The translations under genes were made by a program, and so were the position numbers. A stretch of 64,000 bases of DNA from Pseudomonas sp. Seg1 (lineage in GTDB: Bacteria; Pseudomonadota; Gammaproteobacteria; Pseudomonadales; Pseudomonadaceae), in the NCBI RefSeq assembly GCF_018326005.1, contig NZ_AP021903.1:1180001-1244000 (forward strand), written 5' to 3'. Under the pieces are notes generated by a model that did not search any database, was not told where the DNA came from, and saw only the letters and a program-made list of their open reading frames with translations. Below are positions 32,298-42,742 of the stretch, one piece after another. Numbering within the stretch: the stretch's first letter is position 1; each line of letters begins with the position of its first letter.

Positions 32298-33579
32298 AAC
32301 CGAGAAGTCCATGTCCCGCAGTGAGATATCCACAACCCCGAAGCTTGAAGAGCTGCTGATCGATGCCGAGGCCGATGACGAGGAGGTGCAGCAAAGCCAT
32401 CCGTTGGTGCGGCGCCCGTGGTTGCTGCTGTTGGGGCTGATTCTGGTGGCACTGAACCTGCGTCCGGCGCTGTCGAGCATGGCGCCGCTGCTCAGTGACG
32501 TCTCGAAAAGTCTCGGTCTGTCCGCCGCTCAGGCCGGTTTGCTGACCACGCTGCCGGTACTGTGCCTGGGGCTGTTCGCCCCGCTGGCGCCGATTCTGGC
32601 GCGGCGCTTCGGTGCCGAGCGCGTAGTGTTGGGTATTCTGCTGACACTCGCGGGCGGCATTATCCTGCGCAGCAACTTCGGTGAAATCGGTCTGTTTGCC
32701 GGCAGCGTGCTGGGCGGCGCGAGCATTGGCATCATCGGCGTGTTGCTGCCGGGCATCGTCAAACGCGACTTCGCCAAACACGCCGGCACCATGACCGGGG
32801 TCTACACCATGGCCTTGTGTCTGGGTGCGGCTATGGCGGCGGGTTCGAGCGTGCCGCTGAGCGAACATTTCGATCACAGCTGGGCCATGGGGCTCGGTTT
32901 CTGGGTGATTCCAGCGCTGGTGGCGGCGGTGTTCTGGCTGCCGCAAGTCGGGCAGAAACACGGTGCACATAACGTCGCCTATCGCGTGCGCGGTCTGCTG
33001 CGTGATCCGCTGGCCTGGCAGGTGACCTTGTACATGGGCCTGCAATCGTCGCTGGCCTACATCGTGTTCGGCTGGTTGCCGTCGATCCTCATCGGTCGTG
33101 GCCTGACGCCGACTCAAGCGGGTCTGGTGCTGTCCGGCTCGGTCATTATTCAGTTAGCCAGTTCGCTGGCGGCACCGTGGCTGGCGACTCGCGGCAAGGA
33201 TCAGCGTCTGGCGATCGTCGTGGTGATGGCGCTGACCCTCGGTGGCCTGTTCGGTTGCCTGTACGCGCCAATCGAAGGCCTGTGGGGCTGGGCGATTCTG
33301 CTGGGTCTGGGGCAAGGCGGTACGTTCAGCCTGGCGCTGACTCTGATCGTGCTGCGCTCTCGGGATTCTCACGTCGCGGCGAACCTGTCGAGCATGTCCC
33401 AAGGCTTTGGCTACACCCTGGCGTCGATGGGGCCGTTTGCGGTCGGCATCGTGCATGACTGGACTGGCGGCTGGAATGCGGTGGGCTGGATCTTCGGCAT
33501 TATTGGTACCGGTGCGATCATTGCCGGCCTCGGCGCCGGTCGTGCGCTGTACGTGCAGGTGCAAAGCGAGAAGATTTAA
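32287..33579 (+). CDS. MFS transporter of the CynX/NimT family
   Basis: A 430-residue membrane protein with about 12 transmembrane segments. ALNLRPALSSMAPLLSDV at the first helix and LTLIVLRSRDSHVAANLSSMSQGFGYTLAS near the end are typical of the CynX/NimT (cyanate, 2-nitroimidazole) group. The N-terminal 40 residues are acidic and cytoplasmic. It overlaps the GntR gene. The substrate cannot be told; efflux is as likely as uptake. Confidence 0.88.
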   Translation: MNLETEKSMSRSEISTTPKLEELLIDAEADDEEVQQSHPLVRRPWLLLLGLILVALNLRPALSSMAPLLSDVSKSLGLSAAQAGLLTTLPVLCLGLFAPLAPILARRFGAERVVLGILLTLAGGIILRSNFGEIGLFAGSVLGGASIGIIGVLLPGIVKRDFAKHAGTMTGVYTMALCLGAAMAAGSSVPLSEHFDHSWAMGLGFWVIPALVAAVFWLPQVGQKHGAHNVAYRVRGLLRDPLAWQVTLYMGLQSSLAYIVFGWLPSILIGRGLTPTQAGLVLSGSVIIQLASSLAAPWLATRGKDQRLAIVVVMALTLGGLFGCLYAPIEGLWGWAILLGLGQGGTFSLALTLIVLRSRDSHVAANLSSMSQGFGYTLASMGPFAVGIVHDWTGGWNAVGWIFGIIGTGAIIAGLGAGRALYVQVQSEKI

Positions 33580-33594
33580 ACACCGCTTACCAGT

Positions 33595-33682
33595 GTGGGA
33601 GCGAGCCTGCTCGCGAAGGCAATTGAGCATTCAACATCTGTGTTGACTGACACACCGCTTTCGCGAGCAGGCTCGCTCCCAC
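33595..33682. repeat. REPIN (GCGAGCCTGCTCGC core)
   Basis: Inverted pair of GTGGGAGCGAGCCTGCTCGCGA after the MFS gene. This core is another variant of the same REP family. Confidence 0.93.
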
Positions 33683-33786
33683 ACCGGATGTGTGCACTCC
33701 GGGTATTCGCTGCGCGAATGCCGATAGTGTTTCGGGACGTTGCAGATTATCGTGATGGCCATCTGTACATTTCCTGGAGATTGCCC

Positions 33787-34257
33787 ATGAGTGAAGCCCA
33801 CGCCGCGTTGATCACCCGTTTCTACCAGGCCTTCCAGCGCCTCGATGCCGAAGGCATGGCCGCGTGCTACACCGATGACGTGGTCTTCAGCGATCCGGCC
33901 TTCGGCCAGTTGCGCGGGCGCGATGCCGGCGACATGTGGCGCATGCTCACCACTCGGGCAAAAGACTTCTCGCTGACCTTCGACAACGTCCGCGCCGACG
34001 AGCGCAGCGGCGGCGCCCATTGGGTGGCAACTTATCTGTTCAGTCAGACCGGCAACGTCGTGATCAACGATATCCAGGCGCGCTTCGTCTTCCGTGACGG
34101 CAAGATCTGCGAACACCATGACCACTTCGATCTGTGGCGCTGGTCGCGTCAGGCCCTGGGTTTCAAAGGCCTGCTGCTGGGCTGGACGCCACTGGTGCGC
34201 AACGCCGTCCGTGCCCAGGCACTGAAGGGACTGAAGGCATTTCAGGCCGGTCGCTGA
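33787..34257 (+). CDS. SnoaL-like/NTF2-fold small protein
   Basis: A 156-residue soluble protein. FYQAFQRLDAEGMAACYTDDVVFSDP and FRDGKICEHHDHFDLWRW are typical of the SnoaL/NTF2-like family of small ligand-binding or isomerase domains. The ATG follows GGAG at suitable distance. There is no functional partner next to it, and the role is unknown. Confidence 0.85.
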   Translation: MSEAHAALITRFYQAFQRLDAEGMAACYTDDVVFSDPAFGQLRGRDAGDMWRMLTTRAKDFSLTFDNVRADERSGGAHWVATYLFSQTGNVVINDIQARFVFRDGKICEHHDHFDLWRWSRQALGFKGLLLGWTPLVRNAVRAQALKGLKAFQAGR

Positions 34258-34296
34258 TAAGATCGCGGCCTGTTTCCTACACGCCTTGATCCCGAA

Positions 34297-34599
34297 GTGA
34301 CCAGCCTTAGCGAAAAATCTGTCGATGTTGCCGAACCGGTGAGCAAGTCCTGGTTCGTCTACCTCGTTCGTGCGGCCAACGGCTCGTTGTATTGCGGGAT
34401 CAGTGACGACCCGGTGCGTCGTTTCGCCAAGCATCAGAGCGGCAAAGGTGCACGGTTCTTCCTCTCCAGCCCGGCCATGGCGCTGGTCTACACCGAGCTG
34501 TGCCGAGACAAGAGCGACGCGCTGCGCCAGGAACGGCTGATCAAAAAACTGCGCAAGAGCGCCAAGGAATGTCTGGTCGCGTCTTATCAATCTGACTGA
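34297..34599 (+). CDS. GIY-YIG domain protein (YhbQ type)
   Basis: A 100-residue single-domain protein. The motif appears as [18 protein letters not shown] (V-Y..Y-C-G-I), followed by R-x-x-x-H (RRFAKHQSG) and RQERLIKKL with the metal glutamate. YhbQ-type proteins have been linked to DNA repair nicking but are poorly known. The start is GTG. It stands between SnoaL-like and GST-like genes. Confidence 0.88.
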   Translation: MTSLSEKSVDVAEPVSKSWFVYLVRAANGSLYCGISDDPVRRFAKHQSGKGARFFLSSPAMALVYTELCRDKSDALRQERLIKKLRKSAKECLVASYQSD

Positions 34600-34683
34600 T
34601 TGGTTCCCATCAGCCAGATCTGTAGGCTGCTAAGTAAATGCGCGCTAAGCTGCCGACTCACTATCTGAGCGGCGGAGCCGAGC

Positions 34684-35619
34684 ATGTCCGAGTTGATTCT
34701 GCACCACTACCCGACCTCCCCATTTGCCGAAAAGGCCCGCCTGCTGTTGGGTTTCAAAGGCTTGTCCTGGCGTTCGGTGCATATCTCGCCGGTGATGCCG
34801 AAGCCGGATCTGACGGCCCTGACCGGCGGTTATCGCAAGACCCCGGTGCTGCAGATCGGTGCCGACATCTACTGCGACACATCGTTGATCGCCCGTCGTC
34901 TGGAGCAGGAAAAAGCCCTGCCGGCGTTTTTCCCCGAAGGTCAGGAAATGACCAGCGCCAGTTTCGCGGCGTGGGCCGATTCGGTGGTGTTCCAGCATGC
35001 GGTCAGCCTGGTGTTTCAGCCTGAGTCAGTGGCGGTCCGTTTCGGCAAGCTGCCGCCGGAAGCGATCAAGGCGTTCATTGCCGACCGTGCCGGTCTGTTC
35101 AGTGGCGGCAGTGCCACCCGGCTGTCGGCTGAACAGGCCAAGCATCAATGGCCAACGATCATGGCGCGCCTGGAGCAGCAGTTGCAGCGCGAGCAGGGCG
35201 ACTTCCTGTTTGGTGAGCCGTCGATTGCTGACTTCGCGCTGGCGCATCCATTGTGGTTCCTCAAAGCGACTCACGTGACCGCGCCGCTGGTGGATGAGTA
35301 TCCGGCTGTTTCGGCCTGGTTGGGTCGTGTGCTGGGTTTTGGCCACGGTGCGGCGAGCGAGATGACCTCGGAAGAGGCGTTGGAGGTTGCGCATAATGCG
35401 ACACCGGCGGCGTTGCCGGATGAGCAGTTCGTCGATCCGAACGTCTTCAAGGCTGGGCAGCAAGTGGCGATTGCCGCGACGGATTACGGGGTTGATCCGG
35501 TGGTGGGTGAGTTGCTGTTTGCCGGCCGTGAAGAGCTGATCCTGCGCCGTGAAGACGAGCGTGGCGGTGTGGTGCATGTGCACTTCCCGCGCTTCGGCTT
35601 CCGTATCGAAGCACGCTGA
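34684..35619 (+). CDS. Glutathione S-transferase family protein
   Basis: A 311-residue protein. The N-terminal thioredoxin-fold GST domain (ILHHYPTSPFAEKARLLLGFKG, then YRKTPVLQIG with the cis-proline) is followed by an all-helical domain and a C-terminal extension of about 70 residues not found in short GSTs. Substrate unknown. It begins MSELILHHY with GGAG upstream. Confidence 0.87.
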   Translation: MSELILHHYPTSPFAEKARLLLGFKGLSWRSVHISPVMPKPDLTALTGGYRKTPVLQIGADIYCDTSLIARRLEQEKALPAFFPEGQEMTSASFAAWADSVVFQHAVSLVFQPESVAVRFGKLPPEAIKAFIADRAGLFSGGSATRLSAEQAKHQWPTIMARLEQQLQREQGDFLFGEPSIADFALAHPLWFLKATHVTAPLVDEYPAVSAWLGRVLGFGHGAASEMTSEEALEVAHNATPAALPDEQFVDPNVFKAGQQVAIAATDYGVDPVVGELLFAGREELILRREDERGGVVHVHFPRFGFRIEAR

Positions 35620-35658
35620 TCAGCAAGTCGAATCTGACCTGGTGGTGAGAGGAGCAAT

Positions 35659-35778
35659 TGTGGCGAGGGTATTTATCCCCGATCGGCTGCGCAGCAGGCG
35701 CTAATCCTGTCAATGCGCATTGCGGCTGAAAAGCTGGGGCCGCTTTGCTGCCCATCGGGGATAAATCCCCTCGCCACA
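35659..35778. repeat. Inverted repeat of the TGTGGCGAGGGGATTTATCCCC class
   Basis: TGTGGCGAGGGTATTTATCC and its near-complement at the other end enclose about 75 bases. This is a third intergenic repeat family in the window, between the convergent GST-like and glutaredoxin genes. Confidence 0.85.
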
Positions 35779-35788
35779 GGGGAGTGCG

Positions 35789-36139
35789 TTATTTCAGGGC
35801 GGCGAGGATTTCGTCCGGGTCAAACCCGCGAATCAACGTGCCGTTCACGTCGATGAGCGGAATCCCGCGCCCGCCCAATGCCTCATACGCCTTGCGCGCT
35901 TCAGCATCCTTCTCGATATCGAACTCCTTGAAAGGAATCCCCTTGCTGTCAAGAAAGCGCTTGGTCTGCTTGCAGTAGCCACACCAGTCGGTGGCATAGA
36001 GCACAACATTGGCTTGAGCCCGCGTCTGCTCCGCGACCATCTGCGACGGATTAAACACCCGCTCGATCTTGCCCCAGTTCTGATAAACCACGACCACCAG
36101 CAGAACCAGCGCGACCTTCTTCAGCACATTGCCCAGCAT
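35789..36139 (-). CDS. Membrane-anchored glutaredoxin-like protein
   Basis: 116 residues: an N-terminal hydrophobic helix (VALVLLVVVVYQNW) followed by a glutaredoxin domain with active site WCGYC and the cis-proline segment GGRGIPLIDV. It probably acts on the periplasmic or cytoplasmic face of the inner membrane in thiol exchange; orientation is not certain. Its start overlaps the ndpA stop by one base (TGATG), so the two are cotranscribed. Confidence 0.88.
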   Translation of the reverse strand: MLGNVLKKVALVLLVVVVYQNWGKIERVFNPSQMVAEQTRAQANVVLYATDWCGYCKQTKRFLDSKGIPFKEFDIEKDAEARKAYEALGGRGIPLIDVNGTLIRGFDPDEILAALK

Positions 36140-37143
36140 CAGTTGCGGCGCTTCAGCTGATCGGTGAGCGACGTCGGCAGGCCTTTGATCACCAGCGTGC
36201 CAGCCTCTTCGTCGTACTCGATCTTCGAGCCCAGCAGGTGCGCTTCAAAGCTGATCGACAGGCCTTCGGCGCGGCCGGTGAAGCGACGGAACTGGTTGAG
36301 GGTGCGCTTATCCGCCGGGATCTCTGGCGACAGGCCGTAGTCCTTGTTGCGGATGTGATCGTAGAAGGCTTTCGGGCGCTCTTCGTCGATCAGCTCCGAC
36401 AGCTCTTCCAGGCCCATCGGCTCGCCGAGCTTGGCCTGGCTGCTGGCGTAATCCACCAGAGTCTTGGTTTTCTCGCGGGCGGAGTCTTCCGGCAGGTCTT
36501 CGCTTTCGACGAAGTCGCTGAAAGCCTTGAGCAGGGTGCGGGTCTCGCCCGGGCCGTCGACACCTTCCTGGCAGCCGATGAAATCGCGGAAGTATTCCGA
36601 AACCTTTTTACCGTTCTTGCCCTTGATAAACGAAATGTATTGCTTGGACTGCTTGTTGTTCTGCCATTCGGAGACATTGATCCGCGCCGCCAGGTGCAAC
36701 TGACCGAGGTCGAGGTGGCGCGACGGGGTCACGTCCAGCTCGTCGGTCACCGCCACACCTTCGCTGTGGTGCAGCAGGGCGATCGCCAGGTAATCGGTCA
36801 TGCCTTGCTGGTAGTGGGCGAACAGCACGTGGCCACCGACCGACAGGTTCGATTCTTCCATCAGCTTCTGCAGGTGCTCGACGGCGACTTTGCTGAACGC
36901 GGTGAAGTCGCGGCCGCCCTCCATGTACTCCTTCAGCCAGCCGCTGAACGGGAACGCACCGGATTCCGGATGGAACAGGCCCCAGGCTTTGCCCTGTTTG
37001 GCGTTATAGCTCTCGTTGAGGTCGGCGAGCATGTTCTCGATGGCTGCAGACTCGGCCAGTTCCGTGTCACGGGCGTGCAGAACTGCGGGCGTGCCGTCGG
37101 GTTTTTTGTCGATCAGGTGGACGATGCAATGACGGATCGGCAT
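36139..37143 (-). CDS. ndpA: NdpA/YejK nucleoid-associated protein
   Basis: A 334-residue member of the NdpA (YejK, 37-kDa nucleoid) family. [17 protein letters not shown] is the usual start, and [18 protein letters not shown] near the C terminus is characteristic. The ATG at 37143 is chosen; the frame extends further upstream without a good site. It shares an operon with the glutaredoxin gene. The opposite strand carries an HU gene, so two nucleoid proteins share this intergenic region. Confidence 0.92.
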   Translation of the reverse strand: MPIRHCIVHLIDKKPDGTPAVLHARDTELAESAAIENMLADLNESYNAKQGKAWGLFHPESGAFPFSGWLKEYMEGGRDFTAFSKVAVEHLQKLMEESNLSVGGHVLFAHYQQGMTDYLAIALLHHSEGVAVTDELDVTPSRHLDLGQLHLAARINVSEWQNNKQSKQYISFIKGKNGKKVSEYFRDFIGCQEGVDGPGETRTLLKAFSDFVESEDLPEDSAREKTKTLVDYASSQAKLGEPMGLEELSELIDEERPKAFYDHIRNKDYGLSPEIPADKRTLNQFRRFTGRAEGLSISFEAHLLGSKIEYDEEAGTLVIKGLPTSLTDQLKRRN

Positions 37144-37538
37144 GGGCTTCTCGGCTGTTGGAAGGGAGGAGGGCAGGCTCCCCCGAAAAAGCGCCCAGTG
37201 TACCGCAACCACTGGTTTTGGCGCGGGGTGAAGGGAAAATCCGGGGCGGGTAGCGGCCCTTATGCAGTTTTTTACCGATTTAGAGCAATAAACCTGACCA
37301 AATGGGTAGCTAGAGGCGGATATTTCCCCGTCTCTGTGCTAGTTTTGCCCGGTCTTACGCGAAGTCACTGCGTTAAGCGTGCAATCAGCATTTGTCAGGT
37401 CGAACCAAACCCTGATTTCGGTATCTATAACCCGACTCGTCGTGGTTATCGCCGAGGGTGCCAGATCCAGAAGATCGGGCTCGATGGCTGACACTGCACT
37501 CTGCAATCCATATGAATTTGATAGGGAAGGAACACTAC
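37144..37538. other. Divergent control region between ndpA and the HU gene
   Basis: 395 bases with no credible gene. It must contain promoters for both directions. TATCTATAAC near 37422 may be part of a -10, but no well-spaced -35 is seen. Confidence 0.4.
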
Positions 37539-37820
37539 ATGGCTCTTACTAAAGACCAACTGATCGCCGACATCGCTGAAGCTATCGACGCGCCGAAAAC
37601 CACCGCGCGTAACGCTCTGGACCAACTGGGCCAAATCGTTGCCGATCAGCTGGAAAACGGCGGCGAAATCACCTTGCCAGGTATCGGCAAGCTGAAAGTG
37701 ACCGAGCGTCCTGCCCGCACTGGCCGTAACCCTTCGACTGGCGCTGCCATCGAAATCCCTGCAAAGAAAGTGATCAAGCTGGTTGTGGCCAAAGGCCTGA
37801 CCGACGCTGTGAACAAGTAA
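37539..37820 (+). CDS. HU-family DNA-binding protein
   Basis: A 93-residue histone-like protein. MALTKDQLIADIAEA starts the dimerisation helices and GIGKLKVTERPARTGRNPSTG is the DNA-wrapping arm with the intercalating proline (RNPSTG). A strong ribosome site (GGAAGGA) and a strong terminator point to high expression. Confidence 0.96.
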   Translation: MALTKDQLIADIAEAIDAPKTTARNALDQLGQIVADQLENGGEITLPGIGKLKVTERPARTGRNPSTGAAIEIPAKKVIKLVVAKGLTDAVNK

Positions 37821-37837
37821 GACGCAGCGATAAAAAA

Positions 37838-37872
37838 ACCGTGCTCCGGAGCGATCCGGGCACGGTTTTTTT
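37838..37872 (+). terminator. Rho-independent terminator of the HU gene
   Basis: ACCGTGC..GCACGGT stem with an inner TCCGG/CCGG extension and seven T. Confidence 0.94.
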
Positions 37873-37905
37873 GTGTCTGCGATTTGGCGATGCACGCTCA
37901 ACCTT

Positions 37906-37995
37906 TGTAGGAGCGAGCATGCTCGCGAAAGCGGTGGGTCAGTCACCTTGAATGTCGACTGATATATCGCTATTGCGAGCAGGCTCGCTCCTACA
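37906..37995. repeat. REPIN variant (GTAGGAGC, GCGAGC core)
   Basis: Inverted pair starting TGTAGGAGCGAGCATGCTCGCG. GTAGGAGC replaces GTGGGAGC on both arms, showing a compensated change that keeps the hairpin. Confidence 0.9.
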
Positions 37996-38010
37996 GGGGG
38001 CTGCGCTGCG

Positions 38011-39030
38011 TTAGCGGGTCCAGCGCTCGCGACGCCAGATCTGCTGTTCGGACTTGGTCTGGAAGGTCCAGGCGACGAAGCGGCTCTGTTTCTGTCCTTG
38101 AGACATCTCAACAACCTGACTTTCCAGTACACCGGCCTTTTTCAGCGCCGTTTCGATGGCTGGCAGGTTCGAGGCTTTCGACACCAGGGTGCTGAACCAC
38201 AGCACTTTGTGCTGGAAGTTCGCGCTCTCGGCGATCAGTTGCGTCACGAAACGCGCTTCGCCCCCTTCACACCACAACTCGGCCGACTGCCCACCAAAGT
38301 TCAGTACCGGCAGTTTGCGTTTCGGGTCAGCCTTGCCCAGTGCGCGCCATTTACGCTCGCTGCCCTTGGTCGCCTCGTCCATCGAAGCGTGGAACGGCGG
38401 GTTGCACATGGTCAGGTCAAAACGCTCGCCCGGTTCCAGCAGACCAATCAGGATGTGCTTGCGGTTCTCCTGTTGGCGCAGCTTGATGACCTTGTTCAGG
38501 TCGTTGGACTGGACGATGGCCGTGGCAGCGGCAACGGCTGTCGGGTCGATTTCCGAGCCAAGGAAGTGCCAGCGGTATTCGCTGTTACCGATCAGCGGAT
38601 AAACGCAGTTGGCGCCCATGCCGATGTCCAGCACGTTGACGATCGCGCCGCGCGGGACCTTGCCGTCGTTCATGCTGGCCAGCAGGTCGGCGAGGAAGTG
38701 CACGTAATCGGCACGGCCCGGCACTGGCGGGCAGAGGTAATCGGCCGGGATGTCCCAATGCTGAATGCCATAGAACGACTTGAGCAGCGCCCGGTTGAAC
38801 ACCCGTACCGCGTCCGGACTGGCGAAGTCGATGCTTTCCTTGCCATACGGATTGATGATCACGAATTTCGCCAGTTCTGGCGTGGTCTTGATCAGCGCCG
38901 GGAAGTCGTAACGACCCTGATGGCGATTGCGCGGGTGCAGGCTGGCCTTTTCACGCGGTTCAACGGCTTTGGCCGGGGTCGCGGAGTCAGGTTTCTTGCG
39001 CGCAGGTTTGGGTGTGCGGGGGGCGGTCAT
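38011..39030 (-). CDS. rlmF: RlmF, 23S rRNA adenine-1618 N6-methyltransferase
   Basis: A 339-residue S-adenosylmethionine-dependent methyltransferase. [16 protein letters not shown] is the SAM motif I region and MCNPPFHAS the NPPF catalytic motif of N6-adenine enzymes; [13 protein letters not shown] is typical of RlmF. The N-terminal 35 residues are Lys/Pro-rich. The start at 39030 is favoured over in-frame codons further upstream. Confidence 0.92.
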   Translation of the reverse strand: MTAPRTPKPARKKPDSATPAKAVEPREKASLHPRNRHQGRYDFPALIKTTPELAKFVIINPYGKESIDFASPDAVRVFNRALLKSFYGIQHWDIPADYLCPPVPGRADYVHFLADLLASMNDGKVPRGAIVNVLDIGMGANCVYPLIGNSEYRWHFLGSEIDPTAVAAATAIVQSNDLNKVIKLRQQENRKHILIGLLEPGERFDLTMCNPPFHASMDEATKGSERKWRALGKADPKRKLPVLNFGGQSAELWCEGGEARFVTQLIAESANFQHKVLWFSTLVSKASNLPAIETALKKAGVLESQVVEMSQGQKQSRFVAWTFQTKSEQQIWRRERWTR

Positions 39031-39121
39031 GGGCGTGGTCGATTCGGGTATGGCTGAAAGTGGCGGGTATTGTCCCACATCCAGCCGCTGTGAACGTAAT
39101 GCAAAGAACACCGAGGAGCCT

Positions 39122-39209
39122 GTGGGAGCCGGCTTGCCCGCGATGGCGGTGTATCAGTCAACATAAATGTCGCCTGACCCGACGCTATCGCGGGCAAGCC
39201 CCCTCCCAC
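39122..39209. repeat. REPIN upstream of rlmF
   Basis: Inverted pair; left arm GTGGGAGCCGGCTTGCCCGCGAT, right arm ends CAAGCCCCCTCCCAC, so the arms are not exactly complementary in the middle. Confidence 0.88.
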
Positions 39210-39242
39210 AGGGTTCTTCGGTGGCTGTGAAATTGCAGAAAC

Positions 39243-39275
39243 AAAAAAAGGAGGCCAATGTGGCCTCCCTTTTTC
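39243..39275 (-). terminator. Rho-independent terminator of valS
   Basis: GGAGGCCA-CAT-TGGCCTCC stem, seven T on the minus strand and five on the plus strand. Confidence 0.93.
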
Positions 39276-39289
39276 ATCGCGGCTTGCCC

Positions 39290-42136
39290 TTACAGGCTGG
39301 AAATCCGCGCGTGCTGCTCGGCCAGTTTTCCCAAGGCCTGTTCAGCCTCGGCCAGTTTGGCGCGTTCCTTCTCGATGACTTCGGCCGGGGCCTTGTCAAC
39401 GAAACCGGCGTTGGACAGTTTGCCGCCAACACGCTGGACTTCGCCCTGCAGACGCAGGATTTCCTTGTCCAGACGCGCAAGCTCAGCGCCCTTGTCGATC
39501 AGACCGGCCATTGGCACCAGAACTTCCATCTCGCCCACCAGAGCGGTAGCGGACAGTGGCGCTTCTTCGCCAGCAGCAAGAACGGTGATCGATTCCAGAC
39601 GCGCCAGCTTCTTCAGCAGCGCTTCGTTCTCGGTCAGGCGACGCTGGTCTTCAGCGCTGACGTTTTTCAGGTAGATCGGCAGCGGTTTGCCCGGGCCGAT
39701 GTTCATTTCACCACGGATATTACGCGTGCCGAGCATCAGTTCCTTGAGCCATTCGATGTCGTTTTCGGCGGCCGGATCGATGCGCTCTTCGTTGGCCACT
39801 GGCCAAGGTTGCAGCATGATCGTCTTGCCCTGAATGCCGGCCAGCGGCGCGATGCGCTGCCAGATTTCTTCAGTGATGAACGGCATGAACGGATGCGCCA
39901 GACGTAGCGCCACTTCCAGTACGCGAACCAACGTACGGCGGGTGCCGCGCTGACGTTCAACCGGAGCGTTTTCGTCCCACAGCACAGGCTTGGACAATTC
40001 CAGGTACCAGTCGCAGTACTGGTTCCAGATGAACTCGTACAGCGCTTGCGCGGCGAGGTCGAAACGGAACTGATCGAGTTGACGGGTCACTTCGGCTTCA
40101 GTGCGTTGCAGTTGCGAGATGATCCAGCGATCCGCCAGCGACAGCTCGTAGGCTTCGCCGTTCTGGCCGCAGTCTTCGCCCTTGTCCAGAACATAACGCG
40201 CGGCGTTCCAGATCTTGTTGCAGAAGTTGCGATAGCCTTCGACGCGGCCCATGTCGAACTTGATGTCGCGACCGGTCGACGCCAGCGAGCAGAAGGTGAA
40301 ACGCAGGGCGTCGGTGCCGTAGCTGGCAATGCCGTCGGCGAATTCGTCGCGGGTCTGCTTCTCGATCTTCTTCGCCATTTTCGGCTGCATCATGCCCGAG
40401 GTGCGTTTTTGCACCAGCGCTTCAAGCTCGATACCGTCGATGATGTCCAGCGGGTCAAGGACGTTGCCCTTGGACTTGGACATCTTCTGGCCTTGGCCAT
40501 CACGCACCAGACCGTGTACATAAACGGTCTTGAACGGCACCTGCGGCGTGCCGTCCTCGTTCTTGATCAGGTGCATCGTCAGCATGATCATCCGGGCAAC
40601 CCAGAAGAAAATGATGTCGAAACCGGTGACCAGCACGTCGGTGGAGTGGAATTTCTTCAGGAACTCGGTCTTTTCCGGCCAGCCGAGGGTGGAGAAGGTC
40701 CACAGGCCCGCGCTGAACCAGGTGTCGAGCACGTCGTTGTCCTGTTGCAGCGCAACGTCCGGGCCGAGGTTGTGCTTGGCACGCACTTCGGCTTCGTCGC
40801 GGCCGACGTAGACCTTGCCCGACTCGTCGTACCAGGCCGGAATCCGGTGGCCCCACCACAACTGACGGCTGATGCACCAGTCCTGGATGTCGCGCATCCA
40901 CGAGAAGTACATGTTTTCGTACTGCTTCGGCACGAACTGGATACGGCCGTCTTCAACGGCAGCAATCGCCGGCTCAGCCAACGGCTTGGTCGACACGTAC
41001 CACTGGTCGGTCAGCCACGGCTCGATGACGGTGCCGGAGCGATCGCCCTTCGGCACTTTCAGGTTGTGATCGTCGACGCTGACCAGCAGGCCGGCGGCGT
41101 CGAACGCAGCGACGATCTGCTTGCGCGCTTCGAAGCGCTCGAGACCTGCATATTCAGCCGGGATCTTGCCGTCGATGCTGTCGTTCAGCGTGCCGTCGAG
41201 GTTGAACACCTGCGCCGCAGGCAGCACGTTGGCGTTCTTGTCGAAGATGTTCAGCAACGGCAGGTTGTGGCGTTTGCCGACTTCGTAGTCGTTGAAATCA
41301 TGGGCCGGGGTGATTTTCACGCAACCGGTGCCGAATTCAGGATCGCAGTAGTCGTCGGCAATGATCGGGATGCGGCGGCCAACCAGTGGCAGCTCGACAA
41401 ACTTGCCGATCAGGGCTTTGTAGCGCTCGTCGTTCGGGTTAACGGCCACGGCGGAGTCGCCGAGCATGGTTTCCGGACGAGTGGTCGCGACGATCAGGTA
41501 ATCGTTGCCTTCAGCGGTTTTCGCGCCGTCGGCCAGCGGGTACTTCAGATTCCACAGGAAACCTTTCTCGTCGTGGTTTTCCACTTCGAGATCGGAAATC
41601 GCCGTGTGCAATTTGGTGTCCCAGTTGACCAGGCGCTTGCCGCGATAGATCAGGCCGTCTTCGTGCAGGCGCACGAAAGCTTCTTTAACCGCTTCCGAGA
41701 GGCCGTCGTCCATGGTGAAGCGCTCGCGGCTCCAGTCTACGGACGAGCCGAGGCGACGGATCTGCCGGCTGATGTTGCCGCCCGACTGATCCTTCCACTC
41801 CCAGACTTTCTCGAGGAATTTCTCGCGGCCCAGGTCATGACGGTTCTGGCCGGTGGCTTCCAGTTGACGCTCCACCAGCATCTGCGTGGCGATACCGGCG
41901 TGGTCGGTGCCCGGCTGCCACAGGGTGTTGCGACCCTGCATGCGGCGGAAACGGATCAGGGCGTCCATGATCGCGTTGTTGAAACCGTGACCCATGTGCA
42001 GGCTGCCGGTGACGTTCGGCGGCGGGATCATGATGGTGTAGGAATCGCCCGCGCCTTGCGGTGCGAAATAGTTCTCGGACTCCCAGGTGTTGTACCAGGA
42101 AGTTTCAATGGCGTGCGGCTGGTAGGTCTTATCCAT
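39290..42136 (-). CDS. valS: Valyl-tRNA synthetase
   Basis: Class I aminoacyl-tRNA synthetase of 948 residues that charges tRNA-Val. The HIGH motif appears as HMGH at residues 47-50 ([14 protein letters not shown]), the KMSKS motif near residue 554 ([11 protein letters not shown]), and the editing CP1 domain lies between ([10 protein letters not shown]). The C-terminal coiled coil (about the last 65 residues) is complete. Expressed separately from holC. Confidence 0.98.
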   Translation of the reverse strand: MDKTYQPHAIETSWYNTWESENYFAPQGAGDSYTIMIPPPNVTGSLHMGHGFNNAIMDALIRFRRMQGRNTLWQPGTDHAGIATQMLVERQLEATGQNRHDLGREKFLEKVWEWKDQSGGNISRQIRRLGSSVDWSRERFTMDDGLSEAVKEAFVRLHEDGLIYRGKRLVNWDTKLHTAISDLEVENHDEKGFLWNLKYPLADGAKTAEGNDYLIVATTRPETMLGDSAVAVNPNDERYKALIGKFVELPLVGRRIPIIADDYCDPEFGTGCVKITPAHDFNDYEVGKRHNLPLLNIFDKNANVLPAAQVFNLDGTLNDSIDGKIPAEYAGLERFEARKQIVAAFDAAGLLVSVDDHNLKVPKGDRSGTVIEPWLTDQWYVSTKPLAEPAIAAVEDGRIQFVPKQYENMYFSWMRDIQDWCISRQLWWGHRIPAWYDESGKVYVGRDEAEVRAKHNLGPDVALQQDNDVLDTWFSAGLWTFSTLGWPEKTEFLKKFHSTDVLVTGFDIIFFWVARMIMLTMHLIKNEDGTPQVPFKTVYVHGLVRDGQGQKMSKSKGNVLDPLDIIDGIELEALVQKRTSGMMQPKMAKKIEKQTRDEFADGIASYGTDALRFTFCSLASTGRDIKFDMGRVEGYRNFCNKIWNAARYVLDKGEDCGQNGEAYELSLADRWIISQLQRTEAEVTRQLDQFRFDLAAQALYEFIWNQYCDWYLELSKPVLWDENAPVERQRGTRRTLVRVLEVALRLAHPFMPFITEEIWQRIAPLAGIQGKTIMLQPWPVANEERIDPAAENDIEWLKELMLGTRNIRGEMNIGPGKPLPIYLKNVSAEDQRRLTENEALLKKLARLESITVLAAGEEAPLSATALVGEMEVLVPMAGLIDKGAELARLDKEILRLQGEVQRVGGKLSNAGFVDKAPAEVIEKERAKLAEAEQALGKLAEQHARISSL

Positions 42137-42237
42137 GCGCGGCGGGACCCTATTGGCATTTATTCAGGAAAAGCCGGGAAGTATAGCGGGGCATGGGGCC
42201 GAGGGCGAGCGGGGGAGGGGCGGGTGGAGGCTTAAAT

Positions 42238-42322
42238 GTGGGAGCTGGCTTGCCAGCGATGCAGGCGCCGCGGTTTTTCAGGAAAACCGCAGTGATGCTA
42301 TCGCTGGCAAGCCAGCTCCCAC
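42238..42322. repeat. REPIN between valS and the small gene upstream
   Basis: Inverted pair of GTGGGAGCTGGCTTGCCAGCGAT. It separates valS from the holC transcript. Confidence 0.93.
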
Positions 42323-42338
42323 AGGGGCGATCGAGGAA

Positions 42339-42734
42339 TTATTCGTACTGGCTGAGCAGCCGCTCCATCCGCGCGTCGAGGCGGCGTTTGATTTCGGTTT
42401 CGATGTGCGGGGCGAAGTCGTCGATCACGTCTTGCATGATCAATTGCGCAGCGGCGCGCAATTCGCTGTCCAGGTGGAGCAGGGCGTCCGGGCCTTTGTC
42501 GACGGTTGCGGCAGGTTGCGCGGCGGGTGTCGGGGTTGGCGCGGGAGGCGGTTCGACGGCGGGTGGCTCATTGCCAACCGAGTCGAACAGCATCGGAATC
42601 TGTTCCTGTTCACCCTCATCGACCGTATCGGTCAGCAGGGGCGGTTGCAGGTTGTCGTCGCCGAGCAACTGACGGATCGATTCGAGATCGTCCAACAGGT
42701 GTGCGGACTTTTGCTGCGGTTTCGGAGTGTCCAT
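42339..42734 (-). CDS. Conserved small acidic protein next to holC, unknown function
   Basis: 131 residues. An acidic N-terminal half (LLDDLESIRQLLGDD, then LLTDTVDEGEQEQIPMLFD), a Pro/Ala linker (PPPAPTPTPAAQPA), and an amphipathic C-terminal helix rich in charge (FAPHIETEIKRRLDARMERLL). No known domain is recognised. It begins eight bases after the holC stop, so it is cotranscribed; a replisome-related role is only a guess. Confidence 0.8.
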   Translation of the reverse strand: MDTPKPQQKSAHLLDDLESIRQLLGDDNLQPPLLTDTVDEGEQEQIPMLFDSVGNEPPAVEPPPAPTPTPAAQPAATVDKGPDALLHLDSELRAAAQLIMQDVIDDFAPHIETEIKRRLDARMERLLSQYE

Positions 42735-42742
42735 TGGAGTGC

